A stretch of DNA of 64,000 nt from Caryophanales bacterium UBA5603 (GCA_002424815.1 DILB01000017.1:1-64000), one strand, 5' to 3'; shown: positions 8,457 to 17,192, counted from the stretch's first letter. Made by a program: numbers and translations. The notes: generated by a model not told the origin, from the letters alone.

Positions 8457-9151
8457 GCTTTTTTGCCTTTCATTACGAGCATCATTGAATGTTCAATGTC
8501 AAAAGGACCCGATGCAAATGTGCCATAACTTCTGACTTCTTTAAACCCAATTTCTGTCATCATTTGAAAGAGTTCATATTGACGAATCGGAACTAAAGGC
8601 ACAGCATTTTCAAAAATCCCTTCCGGCGTTTTTAAAATCGTATTAAATAATATTTTACCTTGGGTATATTCATAATTGCGAATGAGTTCAAAATCATTGG
8701 CTTTGATCGTAGGCAGGTGATCAACAAAACTATCAAGAACACGATCATAATTGATGATTTGTAAAACGAATTGTCCCCCAGATTGAAGCGCATCAAAAAC
8801 ATTCGCAAGCGCTAAGCGTATCTGTGCTAACGAGGATAAATGGACCAAAGTGTTACCAATACAATAAATACCTTGATACCATTCAAAAGCCTCCATCTCC
8901 AACATATCTTTGGTTTCAAAATGAACGGATGAATGTTTCTTTTTAGCTAGTTCAATCATTTTTTCATCAAAATCAATGGCATCCAGACGATATCCTAGTT
9001 TTGATAAAGCAATCGCATACCCTCCGGCACCACAGCCAATATCAAGTACCCGTGAATTTGGTATAAAAAGTTCTTTTAGACATGAAATGGTTTGCGGTTG
9101 AACGGGAAAAATTTGATCATAATAAAAAGAAAAATCATGATAAAACGACAT
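8453..9151 (-). CDS. class I SAM-dependent methyltransferase
   Basis: 232 residues. The SAM-binding motif I is RVLDIGCGAGGYAIALSK at about residues 34-51, with the acidic motif II residue in DAIDFDEKMIELAK and motif post-I in FETKDML. The substrate is unknown. It is the first gene of a two-gene unit with the DUF3137 protein. GGAG lies upstream of the ATG. Confidence 0.85.
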   Translation of the reverse strand: MSFYHDFSFYYDQIFPVQPQTISCLKELFIPNSRVLDIGCGAGGYAIALSKLGYRLDAIDFDEKMIELAKKKHSSVHFETKDMLEMEAFEWYQGIYCIGNTLVHLSSLAQIRLALANVFDALQSGGQFVLQIINYDRVLDSFVDHLPTIKANDFELIRNYEYTQGKILFNTILKTPEGIFENAVPLVPIRQYELFQMMTEIGFKEVRSYGTFASGPFDIEHSMMLVMKGKKA

Positions 9152-9212
9152 GAAATCATCTCCTAACGATTCTATTTTAACATAAAATATTGATTTACTT
9201 TGAACAATTTAT

Positions 9213-9239
9213 AAATAAAAAACGGGATTTTTCCCGTTT
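9213..9239 (-). terminator. terminator of the tdh-kbl operon
   Basis: AACGGGA/TCCCGTT stem with a TTTT loop, overlapping the stop of the last gene, followed on the minus strand by a T-rich run. Confidence 0.85.
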
Positions 9240-10212
9240 ATACTGATGGATTCTTTTTATGATTTATACGGTAAATATTAATCGTTTTTATCATAATTAA
9301 TTTAATTCCCAAAGTCACAAGGGTTGAAATCAAAGCCATCATTCCTAGTTTTCCGCCTGCACCGTTAAAGAGCGGGAAAGCAGAATGATAAATAATCGCA
9401 AAAATTAATCCTCCAAATCCGAGCCAGAGTAAAGAAGGCATTTGTTTCTCATCACTCATTCCTACAAAACTGGCCCCATAACCGCAAATTGCTAAATAAG
9501 GCGAAATACCAAAGGGAATCAACCCGAAGATAATACCTAATACTACCCCAACCAGTGAACTGCCTATCACAACATCAATGCCTTTGATTTTCGTTAAGAC
9601 ACGTACTGAAATGGCAGCTATTATTCCAACGAAACCAAACCACGGAAAAAGATTGAAGCCAATCAGATTCACGGGAGAAAAGGAAATATCAAACAATCCC
9701 CAAACCATAATTGATCCAAAAAAAGCAATGGTTCCTAGTTTACCGCCAACACCCTTCATCCCATGGATGGCCAACACATATAAAAACGCCGCACCTATAC
9801 TAGCAAATATCAAAGGAATTAAAGAATATACCGCTAGTGACGCCATGCCGACAAACGAACCAGCAAAAATGGCTTTCGCTTGTTTTTTGAAACAAATTCC
9901 CCCGATCAAACCGATGATTCCTGAAGCAAGCACGGGGGATACAAACGATAATTCGTGCAAATAATAAGTCGCAATACTGGCTATCACCAAGGCAATCCCT
10001 TCCCAAAGCGCCATCAATGATAATTTTTCTTGTCTTTTGTCTGTTCTTCGAAACCATAAATGAAAGAGGGCAATACCAAAGAGTAAAATGACAACAACCC
10101 ACAATAAAAAGCCGTAGAGACTACGGCTAAATAGATATTGGCCAAAGATGAATAAAAATGTGAGGGCGGTCAGAGTTAATAATAATTCTCCGAATCGAGT
10201 CAACCATTTCAT
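9238..10212 (-). CDS. unknown membrane protein with internal duplication, in the tdh-kbl operon
   Basis: 324 residues with about ten membrane segments and a basic C-terminus. I do not recognise the family. Two halves look related: MKGVGGKLGTIAFFG near residue 152 and FNGAGGKLGMMALIS near residue 285 share a (K/N)G-x-GGKLG core, each after a glycine-rich hydrophobic stretch. Such inverted or tandem halves are common in transporters. The ATG starts 4 bases after the kbl stop and the operon terminator follows, so it is transcribed with threonine degradation genes. A role in threonine or glycine transport is only a guess from context. Confidence 0.7.
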   Translation of the reverse strand: MKWLTRFGELLLTLTALTFLFIFGQYLFSRSLYGFLLWVVVILLFGIALFHLWFRRTDKRQEKLSLMALWEGIALVIASIATYYLHELSFVSPVLASGIIGLIGGICFKKQAKAIFAGSFVGMASLAVYSLIPLIFASIGAAFLYVLAIHGMKGVGGKLGTIAFFGSIMVWGLFDISFSPVNLIGFNLFPWFGFVGIIAAISVRVLTKIKGIDVVIGSSLVGVVLGIIFGLIPFGISPYLAICGYGASFVGMSDEKQMPSLLWLGFGGLIFAIIYHSAFPLFNGAGGKLGMMALISTLVTLGIKLIMIKTINIYRINHKKNPSV

Positions 10213-10216
10213 CGGC

Positions 10217-11401
10217 TTAAGGGTGAATGATATCGAGAGCGATACCGACTTTCTTAAATTTATCGAGGGCGAATGTTAAATCAGAAAGCGTATGACTGGC
10301 TGATAACATCACTCGAAGTCTTCCTTTTCCTTTCGCAACGGTTGGAAAAACAATCCCAGAGACAAAAACGCCTTCAGCTAATAAAGCCTTTGAAAAAGCC
10401 ATGGTTTTTGCTTCATCCCCAATCATCACGGGGGTAATGGGGGTTTCACTATGACCAATGTCAAACCCTAAATTTAACATGCCATTTTTGAAATATTGGG
10501 CATTACTCCACAAACGTTTGGTCAAATCATCGCTTTCCATTAATAATTTTACCGATTCAATCGCTGCTCCGATCGCTGCGGGAGGTAATGCGGTTGAGAA
10601 TAATAACGGTCTCGCCCGATGAAGTAACCATTCTTTAACGTTCTTCTTTGAACAAACATAACCGCCAATAACGCCTACGGCTTTTGATAAAGTTCCAACA
10701 ATGATATCAATTTTTGAATGCAAATGAAAATGATCAACGGTTCCTCTCCCGCCTTGACCTAATACGCCGCTACCGTGTGCATCATCAACGTAAGTCAATG
10801 CATCATACTTTTCAGCGAGTTTGACGATTTCTGGGAGATTGGCTAAATCACCATCCATAGAGAACACACCGTCGGTAATGATCAATACTTGCGCATAATT
10901 ATTTCTTTTGGTCTTTAATAGTTCTTCAAGATGAGCCATATTACTATGTTGATAGACAACTTTATCAGCTTTTGATAATTTCACGCCATCAATAATCGAT
11001 GCATGATTTAATTCATCGCTGATGATTAAATCACCCACATCAGTTAAGGCTTGGATGACCCCGATATTGCAATTAAGACCCGATTGAAACACCGTGACGG
11101 CTTCTTCGCCTTTAAAAGCGGCTAAAACATTTTCTAATTCTTCAAGTAAATCTTGATTGCCAATAATCGTTCTGACTGAACCGGCGCCAGCACCATAATG
11201 ATCAATGGCGTTTTTAGCTGCTTGGATGACTCTCGGATGCGTCGCAAGGCCGAGATAATTATTGGCAGACAAATTGACGATGGGTTTTCCTTGCAAAGTG
11301 ATGATATTGGCACAAGGTCCTTCGTTAATCGGTAAAATCCGGTAGACGCCTTGTTTTTTTAGTTCGTTGAGACGTTGATCGATAAAATCGAGTTTACTCA
11401 T
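10217..11401 (-). CDS. kbl: glycine C-acetyltransferase (2-amino-3-ketobutyrate CoA ligase)
   Basis: 394 residues, full length for the alpha-oxoamine synthase family. It splits 2-amino-3-oxobutyrate with CoA into glycine and acetyl-CoA. The substrate and PLP motifs are seen: NLSANNYLGLATHP near residue 43, ELNHASIIDG, VDDAHGSGVLG (PLP Asp and His) and GTLSKAVGVIGGY with the PLP lysine near residue 240. The start overlaps the end of tdh by 8 bases and GGAGG precedes it, so the two enzymes of threonine breakdown are coupled. Confidence 0.95.
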   Translation of the reverse strand: MSKLDFIDQRLNELKKQGVYRILPINEGPCANIITLQGKPIVNLSANNYLGLATHPRVIQAAKNAIDHYGAGAGSVRTIIGNQDLLEELENVLAAFKGEEAVTVFQSGLNCNIGVIQALTDVGDLIISDELNHASIIDGVKLSKADKVVYQHSNMAHLEELLKTKRNNYAQVLIITDGVFSMDGDLANLPEIVKLAEKYDALTYVDDAHGSGVLGQGGRGTVDHFHLHSKIDIIVGTLSKAVGVIGGYVCSKKNVKEWLLHRARPLLFSTALPPAAIGAAIESVKLLMESDDLTKRLWSNAQYFKNGMLNLGFDIGHSETPITPVMIGDEAKTMAFSKALLAEGVFVSGIVFPTVAKGKGRLRVMLSASHTLSDLTFALDKFKKVGIALDIIHP

Positions 11402-12464
11402 AGATTTCCTCCGGAATCAAAACGATTTTCCCACAGTTGCCACTTCCCATGATTTTCGCAGCTTCATTGATATCTTTTAATGGGAATTGATGGGTGATGA
11501 TTTTCTCTAGATGCAACTGATGGTTATCAATTAAAGCTTTCACTTGATGCCAAGTATCATAAATGCGTCTTCCGACAACACCATAAATCGTGATGCCTTT
11601 AAAGACCACATCATCAGCGATATTAATATCGATACTTTTCGAGGGTAAACCGAGCATGCTCATTTTACCTCCAGCTTTCAAATATTTAAAGGCTTGTTCG
11701 ATGGCTGTCTTATTTCCAGAAAATTCGCAAACGACATCGACGCCTCTACCACCAGTCGCATCTTTAATCGTTTGAATCACATCGACACTGAGAGGATTGA
11801 TAACAAGGTCACATCCGAGTTCTTTCGCTAAATTGCGGCGATATTCATTGACTTCAACAGCGATAATCGTTTTCGCTCCATACGCTTTCGCAACATCAAT
11901 CCCTAAAAGACCAATGGGACCACAGCCGACAATGGCGACGGTTTTGTTTAAAATATCAAAATGCGTCACCGTATGGACCGCATTTCCTAAAGGTTCTTGT
12001 ACCGATAAATGCAAAGGATTCATCTCGGGACTATTAATAAAACAATTGTTTTCCGGCATTTTAAGATAATTGGCGAAACATCCATCGATGTCAACCCCGA
12101 TAATCTTGGTGTTTTCACAAATATGACCTTCACCGCGCAGACAAAATTCACAGGTACCACAAATGATGTGAGTCTCAGCGCTGATATTGTCTCCAATTTT
12201 AACTTTTGTAACTTTCGGTCCAATTTTAATGATTTTGCCACTGAATTCATGGCCAACGGTGAGCGGTAATTTCAATCTTCTTTGTGACCATTCATCGTAT
12301 TTGTAGATATGATAATCGGTTCCGCAAAACGATGCGGAAATAACCTTAACTAAGACTTCATGATCCTTCAGATCCGTCGAAATTGTTTTCTGAACGATAC
12401 TAAATCCTTCTTCGGGACGATCTTTAACAACTGCCATCATCTTCAAACTTGCTGTGGTTTGCAT
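11394..12464 (-). CDS. tdh: L-threonine 3-dehydrogenase, zinc type
   Basis: 356 residues of the zinc medium-chain dehydrogenase family. It oxidises threonine to 2-amino-3-oxobutyrate with NAD. Catalytic zinc ligands are in SFCGTDYH and VGHEFSG, the structural zinc site is CGTCEFCLRGEGHIC at about residues 98-112, and the NAD site is VAIVGCGPIGLLGI. The pairing with kbl fixes the function. GAGGAG lies upstream of the ATG. Its promoter carries a cre-like operator that is also found at the hut and glm operons. Confidence 0.95.
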   Translation of the reverse strand: MQTTASLKMMAVVKDRPEEGFSIVQKTISTDLKDHEVLVKVISASFCGTDYHIYKYDEWSQRRLKLPLTVGHEFSGKIIKIGPKVTKVKIGDNISAETHIICGTCEFCLRGEGHICENTKIIGVDIDGCFANYLKMPENNCFINSPEMNPLHLSVQEPLGNAVHTVTHFDILNKTVAIVGCGPIGLLGIDVAKAYGAKTIIAVEVNEYRRNLAKELGCDLVINPLSVDVIQTIKDATGGRGVDVVCEFSGNKTAIEQAFKYLKAGGKMSMLGLPSKSIDINIADDVVFKGITIYGVVGRRIYDTWHQVKALIDNHQLHLEKIITHQFPLKDINEAAKIMGSGNCGKIVLIPEEIYE

Positions 12465-12495
12465 TATCAGTTACGCTCCTCGTTATGAATTTATA

Positions 12496-12528
12496 TACAA
12501 ACGCTTACATCCAAAGAATATTATAACA
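12496..12528 (-). promoter_or_regulatory. tdh-kbl promoter with cre-like operator
   Basis: On the minus strand an extended -10, TGTTATAAT (12520-12528), is followed after 10 bases by TGTAAGCGTTTGTA (12496-12509). This 14-mer resembles the catabolite-response element TGWAANCGNTNWCA with two mismatches. It would cover the start of the transcript, where a bound repressor blocks transcription. The same GATGTAAGCGT core occurs at the hut promoter. Confidence 0.6.
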
Positions 12529-12569
12529 TAACAACCAAAAAAATGAACGATATATTTCATCTAATACAA

Positions 12570-12594
12570 TGAAAAAAAGCTCAAAAATTGAGCA
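12570..12594 (-). terminator. probable terminator after the AAA ATPase gene
   Basis: GCTCAA/TTGAGC stem with a short A-rich loop, followed on the minus strand by seven T. It lies about 85 bases past the ATPase stop. Between them is a 7-bp palindrome, GTTTGTT-GGTT-AACAAAC (12627-12644), of unknown role. Confidence 0.6.
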
Positions 12595-12678
12595 TTTGAA
12601 AAGGATATGAAAGAAGTTTAAATGTTGTTTGTTGGTTAACAAACGCTATATCTATTCATATAAATATTGATAATCGGA

Positions 12679-13464
12679 TTATAAATGTCTGGTAAATTGT
12701 TCGGGTTGATTGATGAACTGTCTTAATAGTTGAATGCTCTCTAAATCCTCATATTTTTTTACTTGAATACCGAGTTCGTTGATTTCATAAATCTGTGCTT
12801 GCGGAAATGCCATGATGATTGGTGAATGGGTGGCGATGATAAACTGACAATCTTGAAGCATAGCATTTTTAATCATCGCCATTAACGTCAATTGATTTTG
12901 CATCGACAACGGTGTTTCTGGTTCATCTAACAAATAAATTTGTTTACTTTTTAATCTTGAAGCAAAAAAATCAAGATAAGCTTCTCCATGAGACCGTTCT
13001 AATAAATCGTGTCCATACAAATCATGGACTTCATTGATTGTTTTTGAATGGGGTGTCTTCGCCATCATTTTCGCATAGTTTGATCGATGAACATATTCTT
13101 TTTCAATACGTTTTAGTTCTTGAATTGATTCATTTTTTGTTTTTAAGAGTTGATGTAAATACGTAATGAAATCACGTGATGCAAAAAAGAATCCTTGCGG
13201 ATGAATGAGTGAATACTGGGGTTTGATTTTTTTTGCCGCTTCAATCATCATGGAATCATCAAATCCTTCAGAATGAATCCGGTAAAGATTCAAAGATTTT
13301 GATAATATTTCCATTAACGTGGTTTTTCCTGTTCCGTTGTCACCCACGATGAGTGTAACCGGTGAATCAAACGCTAAAGAAAAGGATTGTTTGAACCATG
13401 GCAACGAAAAGGGATAATGTGAATCGGTTGAAGCAATAATATCGATTTGTTTAAGTAGTATCAT
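12679..13464 (-). CDS. AAA family ATPase (ABC-type predicted ATPase)
   Basis: 261 residues with an ABC-type nucleotide-binding fold. Walker A is VGDNGTGKTTLME at about residues 41-53, and Walker B IYLLDEPETPLS is near 175, followed by an ATHSP H-loop-like motif. The layout matches stand-alone predicted ATPases of the COG3910 type, which lack membrane partners and have no firm function. It is a single-gene unit with GGGAG before the ATG. No associated nuclease (as in OLD or Gabija systems) is found beside it. Confidence 0.75.
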   Translation of the reverse strand: MILLKQIDIIASTDSHYPFSLPWFKQSFSLAFDSPVTLIVGDNGTGKTTLMEILSKSLNLYRIHSEGFDDSMMIEAAKKIKPQYSLIHPQGFFFASRDFITYLHQLLKTKNESIQELKRIEKEYVHRSNYAKMMAKTPHSKTINEVHDLYGHDLLERSHGEAYLDFFASRLKSKQIYLLDEPETPLSMQNQLTLMAMIKNAMLQDCQFIIATHSPIIMAFPQAQIYEINELGIQVKKYEDLESIQLLRQFINQPEQFTRHL

Positions 13465-13540
13465 CGAAAAATCTCCCTATCTATCCTAACTACAATGTAT
13501 CATCAAACGTGATAAATCACAAGCCTTTTCAAAAGACAAA

Positions 13541-13565
13541 TAAAAAACGACCGCATCGCGATCGT
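13541..13565 (-). terminator. terminator of tRNA-Gly(GCC)
   Basis: On the minus strand ACGATCG and CGGTCGT pair (one G-T pair), followed by six T. Confidence 0.75.
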
Positions 13566-13574
13566 ATCTTTCAT

Positions 13575-13649
13575 TGGAGCAAGCGAGGGGAATCGAACCC
13601 CCATCTACTGCATGGCAAGCAGTCATAATAACCATTATACTACACCTGC
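13575..13649 (-). tRNA. tRNA-Gly (anticodon GCC)
   Basis: 75 bases on the minus strand with encoded CCA. The acceptor GCAGGTG pairs with CGCTTGC, the T arm has GGGTTCGATTCCC, and the anticodon stem ACTGC/GCAGT encloses TTGCCAT, giving GCC. It reads GGC and GGU. Confidence 0.95.
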
Positions 13650-13675
13650 ATCTGACTGTTTTTGTCAGCACTTCT

Positions 13676-13704
13676 ATTTTACTAGAAAGGACTGATAATT
13701 TCAA
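13676..13704 (-). promoter_or_regulatory. promoter of tRNA-Gly(GCC)
   Basis: On the minus strand, TTGAAA (13699-13704), a 17-base spacer and TAAAAT (13676-13681). The same boxes at the same spacing precede the other tRNA-Gly at 38738. Confidence 0.75.
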
Positions 13705-13772
13705 CTATTATTTTTCATTTAAAAACTTTTTTTTCGAATCGTAAATTGTCTTTCTACTTTTTTAGATTGAAT

Positions 13773-13803
13773 CAAAAAAAATCAACCGATGCTTTGCATC
13801 GGC
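13773..13803 (-). terminator. terminator of the pil operon (minus strand)
   Basis: CCGATGC/GCATCGG stem with a three-base loop, followed on the minus strand by eight T, just after the PilO-like gene. Confidence 0.9.
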
Positions 13804-13819
13804 TGAGTTCATCATTAAG

Positions 13820-14386
13820 TTAATCAATCGTGACGGCGTTATAAAAAGTATATAGCGTTAAAGATACCATGGCTGAACCACCTTCGATAAAGGCTACATT
13901 CAGAGTTTCAATGTAATAAATCGTATCCGCGTCTATTATTGCATCTAAATAATCCATAATCAATAACGGATCAGAGATTGTCATCGTGATTTGAACTTTC
14001 ACATAGCGAATCGTTGTAGGCAAAGGATCTTTAAAAGGCGATACACTCACCGGTGTAAAAGTTATAGCGTAGTTCGTTGCGAGTGCTAACCCAGAAACAT
14101 TTTTAATCGCCTCTAATTCAGAAGCAACCATGATTTCACTAAAATCATTCGGTAAATAAGGCAGAATTTCACCGATTTCATGATAAGTGGCGGCTTCATC
14201 GGAATTAAGCAACGCATTGATTTGCCCTTGCATCACGATTTCTTGTTGTTTTAAATCATCTAGTAAAGCTTGATGGTAATTTTGAATTAAAAAATAACCT
14301 GGTAAGACAATCGCAAAAATGATAATAATCAAATAAAAGGGACGAGTTTGATTAGTTTTGCGTCCGAAGACATTTTGTTTACGCAT
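13820..14386 (-). CDS. PilO/GspM-like pilus assembly protein
   Basis: 188 residues: a short basic cytoplasmic tail, one membrane segment at about residues 17-36 (PFYLIIIIFAIVLPGYFLI), a coiled-coil-like stretch (HQALLDDLKQQEIVMQGQINALL) and a small ferredoxin-like extracytoplasmic domain. That is the architecture of PilO, which forms the periplasmic/outer-face alignment complex with PilN. Sequence identity to known PilO is weak, so the call rests on architecture and on its place after the PilM-PilN fusion, with which it overlaps by 8 bases. It is the last gene of the operon. Confidence 0.7.
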   Translation of the reverse strand: MRKQNVFGRKTNQTRPFYLIIIIFAIVLPGYFLIQNYHQALLDDLKQQEIVMQGQINALLNSDEAATYHEIGEILPYLPNDFSEIMVASELEAIKNVSGLALATNYAITFTPVSVSPFKDPLPTTIRYVKVQITMTISDPLLIMDYLDAIIDADTIYYIETLNVAFIEGGSAMVSLTLYTFYNAVTID

Positions 14387-15836
14387 AAAGGACCTTCACC
14401 TCCATCACATAAGTTGAAATCCATTTGCGCACAGGTTCATCAATCATCCACCGGTTCACATCGTTTAAATTCGCAATAACACCATAATTTTCATATATCT
14501 GCAAAAAGTATTCGTTTAACTCAACTTGAGAGTTAGCACTTAAAACAAAGGTAATTTCATTTTTACTTTGATCAACTTTATAACTGATAACAGATAAATT
14601 CGCAGTTACCTCTGAAAACAAATCGAAAAGATAACGATTCGGTGACGTCGATTGTTCAGTTAAGTAATCAAAAGCATTGCTATAATCTTTTTGCACTTGT
14701 GAATAAATCGTTTCTTGTGGAATTTCCGTTCTTAACGCCTCAAGTTGCAAAGACAGATTTGCATTGATATTTTCTTGAATAGCGATTTCTTGAAGAATCA
14801 AACGGTAAGGAATATAAATTAAAGACATGACCGAAAAAATGGCGAGCGATAAAACCATGATAAGATTCGCATATAACCGTGACTTTTGAACGCGGTCAAT
14901 CTTAAAATTTGTCAAATTATTAGCGTTGGCTTGTGCCATTTGATTTGAAGCATAAGCCACAACATTTATTTTCGAAAAAGCTTTCAACGTAGGTTCTATT
15001 TCTGCTAAATCCACAATGGTTGTGATGAATGATTTGAGTTTCAATCCCATATGTTTTACAAAATACTCATGGTCCATCCGATCAGCAAGATTAAAAATCA
15101 AGGCTCGATAAATCGTTTTTTTATCTTTACGGATATTATATCGGTAATAATTGGCAATACGTTCTAAGTAATTTTCAATATTTTCAAAGAAGGGCTCACC
15201 GCTTCCTTCTAATTCTTCAATCATTGAAAATACCGGGACGTTATCTTCAATGACATGAATCGATAAGGTCCGATTATAGATGGTAGCCAGTAATGTATTT
15301 GATAAATCATCCTCGGTTCGTTTTTGATAGAAATGGTAAAGCGATAAAGAAGGCATGTCAAATAATACTTGTTTCACTTTTAAGCGTTCGAAAATATCAT
15401 AATAATCTTGAAGAAGATCTTCATCAGCGATATAAATGGTCAAAAAGAATTCCGTTTCAGTTTCTTCTTTAACAAAATAAGTAATAATGGGTTTAGAGAA
15501 GGGAAAATTCAACGTTTTTGATTGTTGTTCATTCAGATAATTTGCAATTGTTTTTTTCTGTAAGTCGTCTTTTTTTATCGATATTTCACGAATTAAGATA
15601 TTTTGTTCTTGAATCACAAACCGAATTTTTTTCGGTTTGATTTGCATTTCTTTAAATCGTGTAAATAACTTTCTGTATAACGATTGAGGGTCTAAAATCT
15701 TTCCATTTTCAACGATGCCCGATTCTAATTCAATCGGTGTTGCTGATGTTTGCTCCAAAGCATTCGCATTATACTGAAAAAGCCCGACGGATTCATCGGT
15801 TACAAAAATACTCATTTCTGCTCTGTTTTTTTTCAT
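14379..15836 (-). CDS. PilM-PilN fusion-like pilus assembly protein
   Basis: 485 residues with two parts. Residues 1 to about 320 look like the actin-fold PilM: VENGKILDPQSLYRKLFTRF, then KPKKIRFVIQEQNILIREI and a PFSKP segment, in the order seen in PilM. A single membrane helix (LIMVLSLAIFSVMSLIYIPY, about 330-350) follows, then a coiled coil and a PilN-like small domain. In most species PilM and PilN are separate proteins that recruit each other at the membrane. I use the ATG at 15836, just after the pilD stop, rather than an upstream codon at 15869 inside pilD. Confidence 0.75.
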   Translation of the reverse strand: MKKNRAEMSIFVTDESVGLFQYNANALEQTSATPIELESGIVENGKILDPQSLYRKLFTRFKEMQIKPKKIRFVIQEQNILIREISIKKDDLQKKTIANYLNEQQSKTLNFPFSKPIITYFVKEETETEFFLTIYIADEDLLQDYYDIFERLKVKQVLFDMPSLSLYHFYQKRTEDDLSNTLLATIYNRTLSIHVIEDNVPVFSMIEELEGSGEPFFENIENYLERIANYYRYNIRKDKKTIYRALIFNLADRMDHEYFVKHMGLKLKSFITTIVDLAEIEPTLKAFSKINVVAYASNQMAQANANNLTNFKIDRVQKSRLYANLIMVLSLAIFSVMSLIYIPYRLILQEIAIQENINANLSLQLEALRTEIPQETIYSQVQKDYSNAFDYLTEQSTSPNRYLFDLFSEVTANLSVISYKVDQSKNEITFVLSANSQVELNEYFLQIYENYGVIANLNDVNRWMIDEPVRKWISTYVMEVKVLYA

Positions 15837-15841
15837 CCATT

Positions 15842-16594
15842 TCACATCCCTAAAAGACTTAAATACCATTCAATCATCTGAGTTCCAAAGAAATAGGAAA
15901 CAAGGACACCTAAAAAAATAAAGGGAACCATCGCGATGGTACTATTTAATCGACGTTTTGTTAATATTGCAAAGGCAAACCCGAAAAAAGAGGCTAAAAA
16001 TAGCGATAAAAAAGATTGTACTAAAGTTAAGCAAAAACCAATAAACAAATATAATTTAATATCGCCACCACCAAACACTTCGCGTTTGGCGATTCTTTTT
16101 CCTAAATAGGCTAACCCAAATAAAAAGATAAACATGATAAGGGCTGCTGTAATATGTTCAGTAACCGTTCCTTGAAACGATCGAATCAGAAAAACGATGC
16201 CTAAACCAACCATCCATACTTTATCGATGACAATCATTTTCTGGATATCACTGATGGATTCAATTAACAACACCGTAATCATGACGAAAGATACGATTAA
16301 TTCCCATTGAAAACCGATGAAGAGAAAGGCTCCCGTGTATAACAGACCGCCCAACGCTTCTACTAGCAAATAGAATCCTGATATTTTCTCGTTACATATA
16401 TGACATCGGCCCTTATTAAATAAATAACCCAACAAAGGTATAATATCAATGATTCTTAATTGCGCACGGCAATTGGGACAATAACTTCTTCCTTGGATGG
16501 ATTCATTGTTTGGTAAACGCGTTGCGACCAATTGTCCAAACGAAGCCATCAAAGTACCCAATAGAAAGAATAATATAGCATAGAGTACAATCAT
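15842..16594 (-). CDS. pilD: prepilin leader peptidase / N-methyltransferase
   Basis: 250 residues with about seven membrane segments. It cuts the leader from type IV prepilins and methylates the new N-terminus. The cytoplasmic zinc loop has two CxxC pairs (CPNCRAQ and CHICNEK), and the two catalytic aspartates are in SISDIQK and FGGGDIKLYLFIG. The gene lies between the main pilin and the PilM-PilN gene and very probably processes all four prepilins in this locus. Its stop codon (TGA) is 5 bases before the next start. Confidence 0.95.
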   Translation of the reverse strand: MIVLYAILFFLLGTLMASFGQLVATRLPNNESIQGRSYCPNCRAQLRIIDIIPLLGYLFNKGRCHICNEKISGFYLLVEALGGLLYTGAFLFIGFQWELIVSFVMITVLLIESISDIQKMIVIDKVWMVGLGIVFLIRSFQGTVTEHITAALIMFIFLFGLAYLGKRIAKREVFGGGDIKLYLFIGFCLTLVQSFLSLFLASFFGFAFAILTKRRLNSTIAMVPFIFLGVLVSYFFGTQMIEWYLSLLGM

Positions 16595-16696
16595 TTATTT
16601 CAATCGTGCATGAGGATGCCCTCTGCACTTCTCCTGTCATCTATTATACCTGTTTTTAATCATTGAGACAATAACAATCATCAACTTAAAATGAAA

Positions 16697-16722
16697 GGAG
16701 GCCCTCATTACGAGATGCCTCC
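16697..16722 (-). terminator. weak hairpin after the main pilin gene
   Basis: GGAGGC/GCCTCC stem with a 14-base loop, followed on the minus strand by TTTCATTTTAAG. The T-run is weak, so it probably ends only part of the transcripts. That would leave more pilin message than pilD message. Confidence 0.5.
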
Positions 16723-16750
16723 CTCAAGGGATTTCAGTTAAAAGCGAATG

Positions 16751-17125
16751 TTATGGATTGACTTGAATCTGATTAATGTACAAAGCGGTCGCAACAGGCG
16801 TTAACGTTGTCCCCGAAACAGTAAATAATGTACCCGTATAATCTGAATAAACTTCGCCGTCTAAAGTTTGAATCGTCACAGTTTTTGACAAATAACTAGC
16901 AATGTCCGTCATGGTGATGGTAAGATCCGTCGGTTCATCGATATTATATAGACGTGCAGCTTCTTGAACATTGGTCCATTCAGCTAATGCAGCTTTTTCT
17001 CTTTGGTTTTCGATTAAATTACCAATGGTTGGTACTGCAATAGCCGCAATGATGCCTAAAATAATGATAACCGCAAGTAATTCGACGAGTGTAACGCCTC
17101 TTTTATTTTTTAATAAACTTGTCAT
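16751..17125 (-). CDS. major type IV pilin-like protein
   Basis: 124 residues with a class III signal: the basic leader MTSLLKNKRG is followed by VTLVELLAVIIILGIIAAIA. PilD would cut after the Gly, leaving Val-1 and the conserved Glu at mature position 5. The mature part is a 1-helix pilin with a small C-terminal beta domain rich in Thr. It has its own strong promoter (17165-17192), a good AAGGAG ribosome site and a hairpin behind it, which suits an abundant structural pilin. The C-terminal domain resembles no named pilin that I recognise. Confidence 0.9.
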   Translation of the reverse strand: MTSLLKNKRGVTLVELLAVIIILGIIAAIAVPTIGNLIENQREKAALAEWTNVQEAARLYNIDEPTDLTITMTDIASYLSKTVTIQTLDGEVYSDYTGTLFTVSGTTLTPVATALYINQIQVNP

Positions 17126-17164
17126 AAATTTAATCTCCTTTTTATATTTTTATCTCATTTATTA

Positions 17165-17192
17165 ATTTTAACATGTTCATGCGAGAAGTCAA
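17165..17192 (-). promoter_or_regulatory. promoter of the main pilin gene
   Basis: On the minus strand, TTGACT (17187-17192), a 16-base spacer ending in TGT, and TAAAAT (17165-17170). It lies in the gap between pilC and the pilin gene. Confidence 0.7.

Noticed and set aside
8453..9151. Methyltransferase as restriction-modification enzyme
   Set aside because: It lacks DNA-methyltransferase motifs (NPPY/DPPY or PCQ) and has no restriction partner; it is a small-molecule type.
12679..13464. AAA ATPase as part of a defence system (OLD, Gabija, Septu-like)
   Set aside because: No nuclease, TOPRIM or partner gene is adjacent, and the neighbours are tdh-kbl and a tRNA gene. It fits a stand-alone predicted ATPase.
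13575..13650. tRNA-Gly as an integration site for a mobile element
   Set aside because: No integrase, no repeated 3' tRNA fragment and no phage genes are seen on either side.
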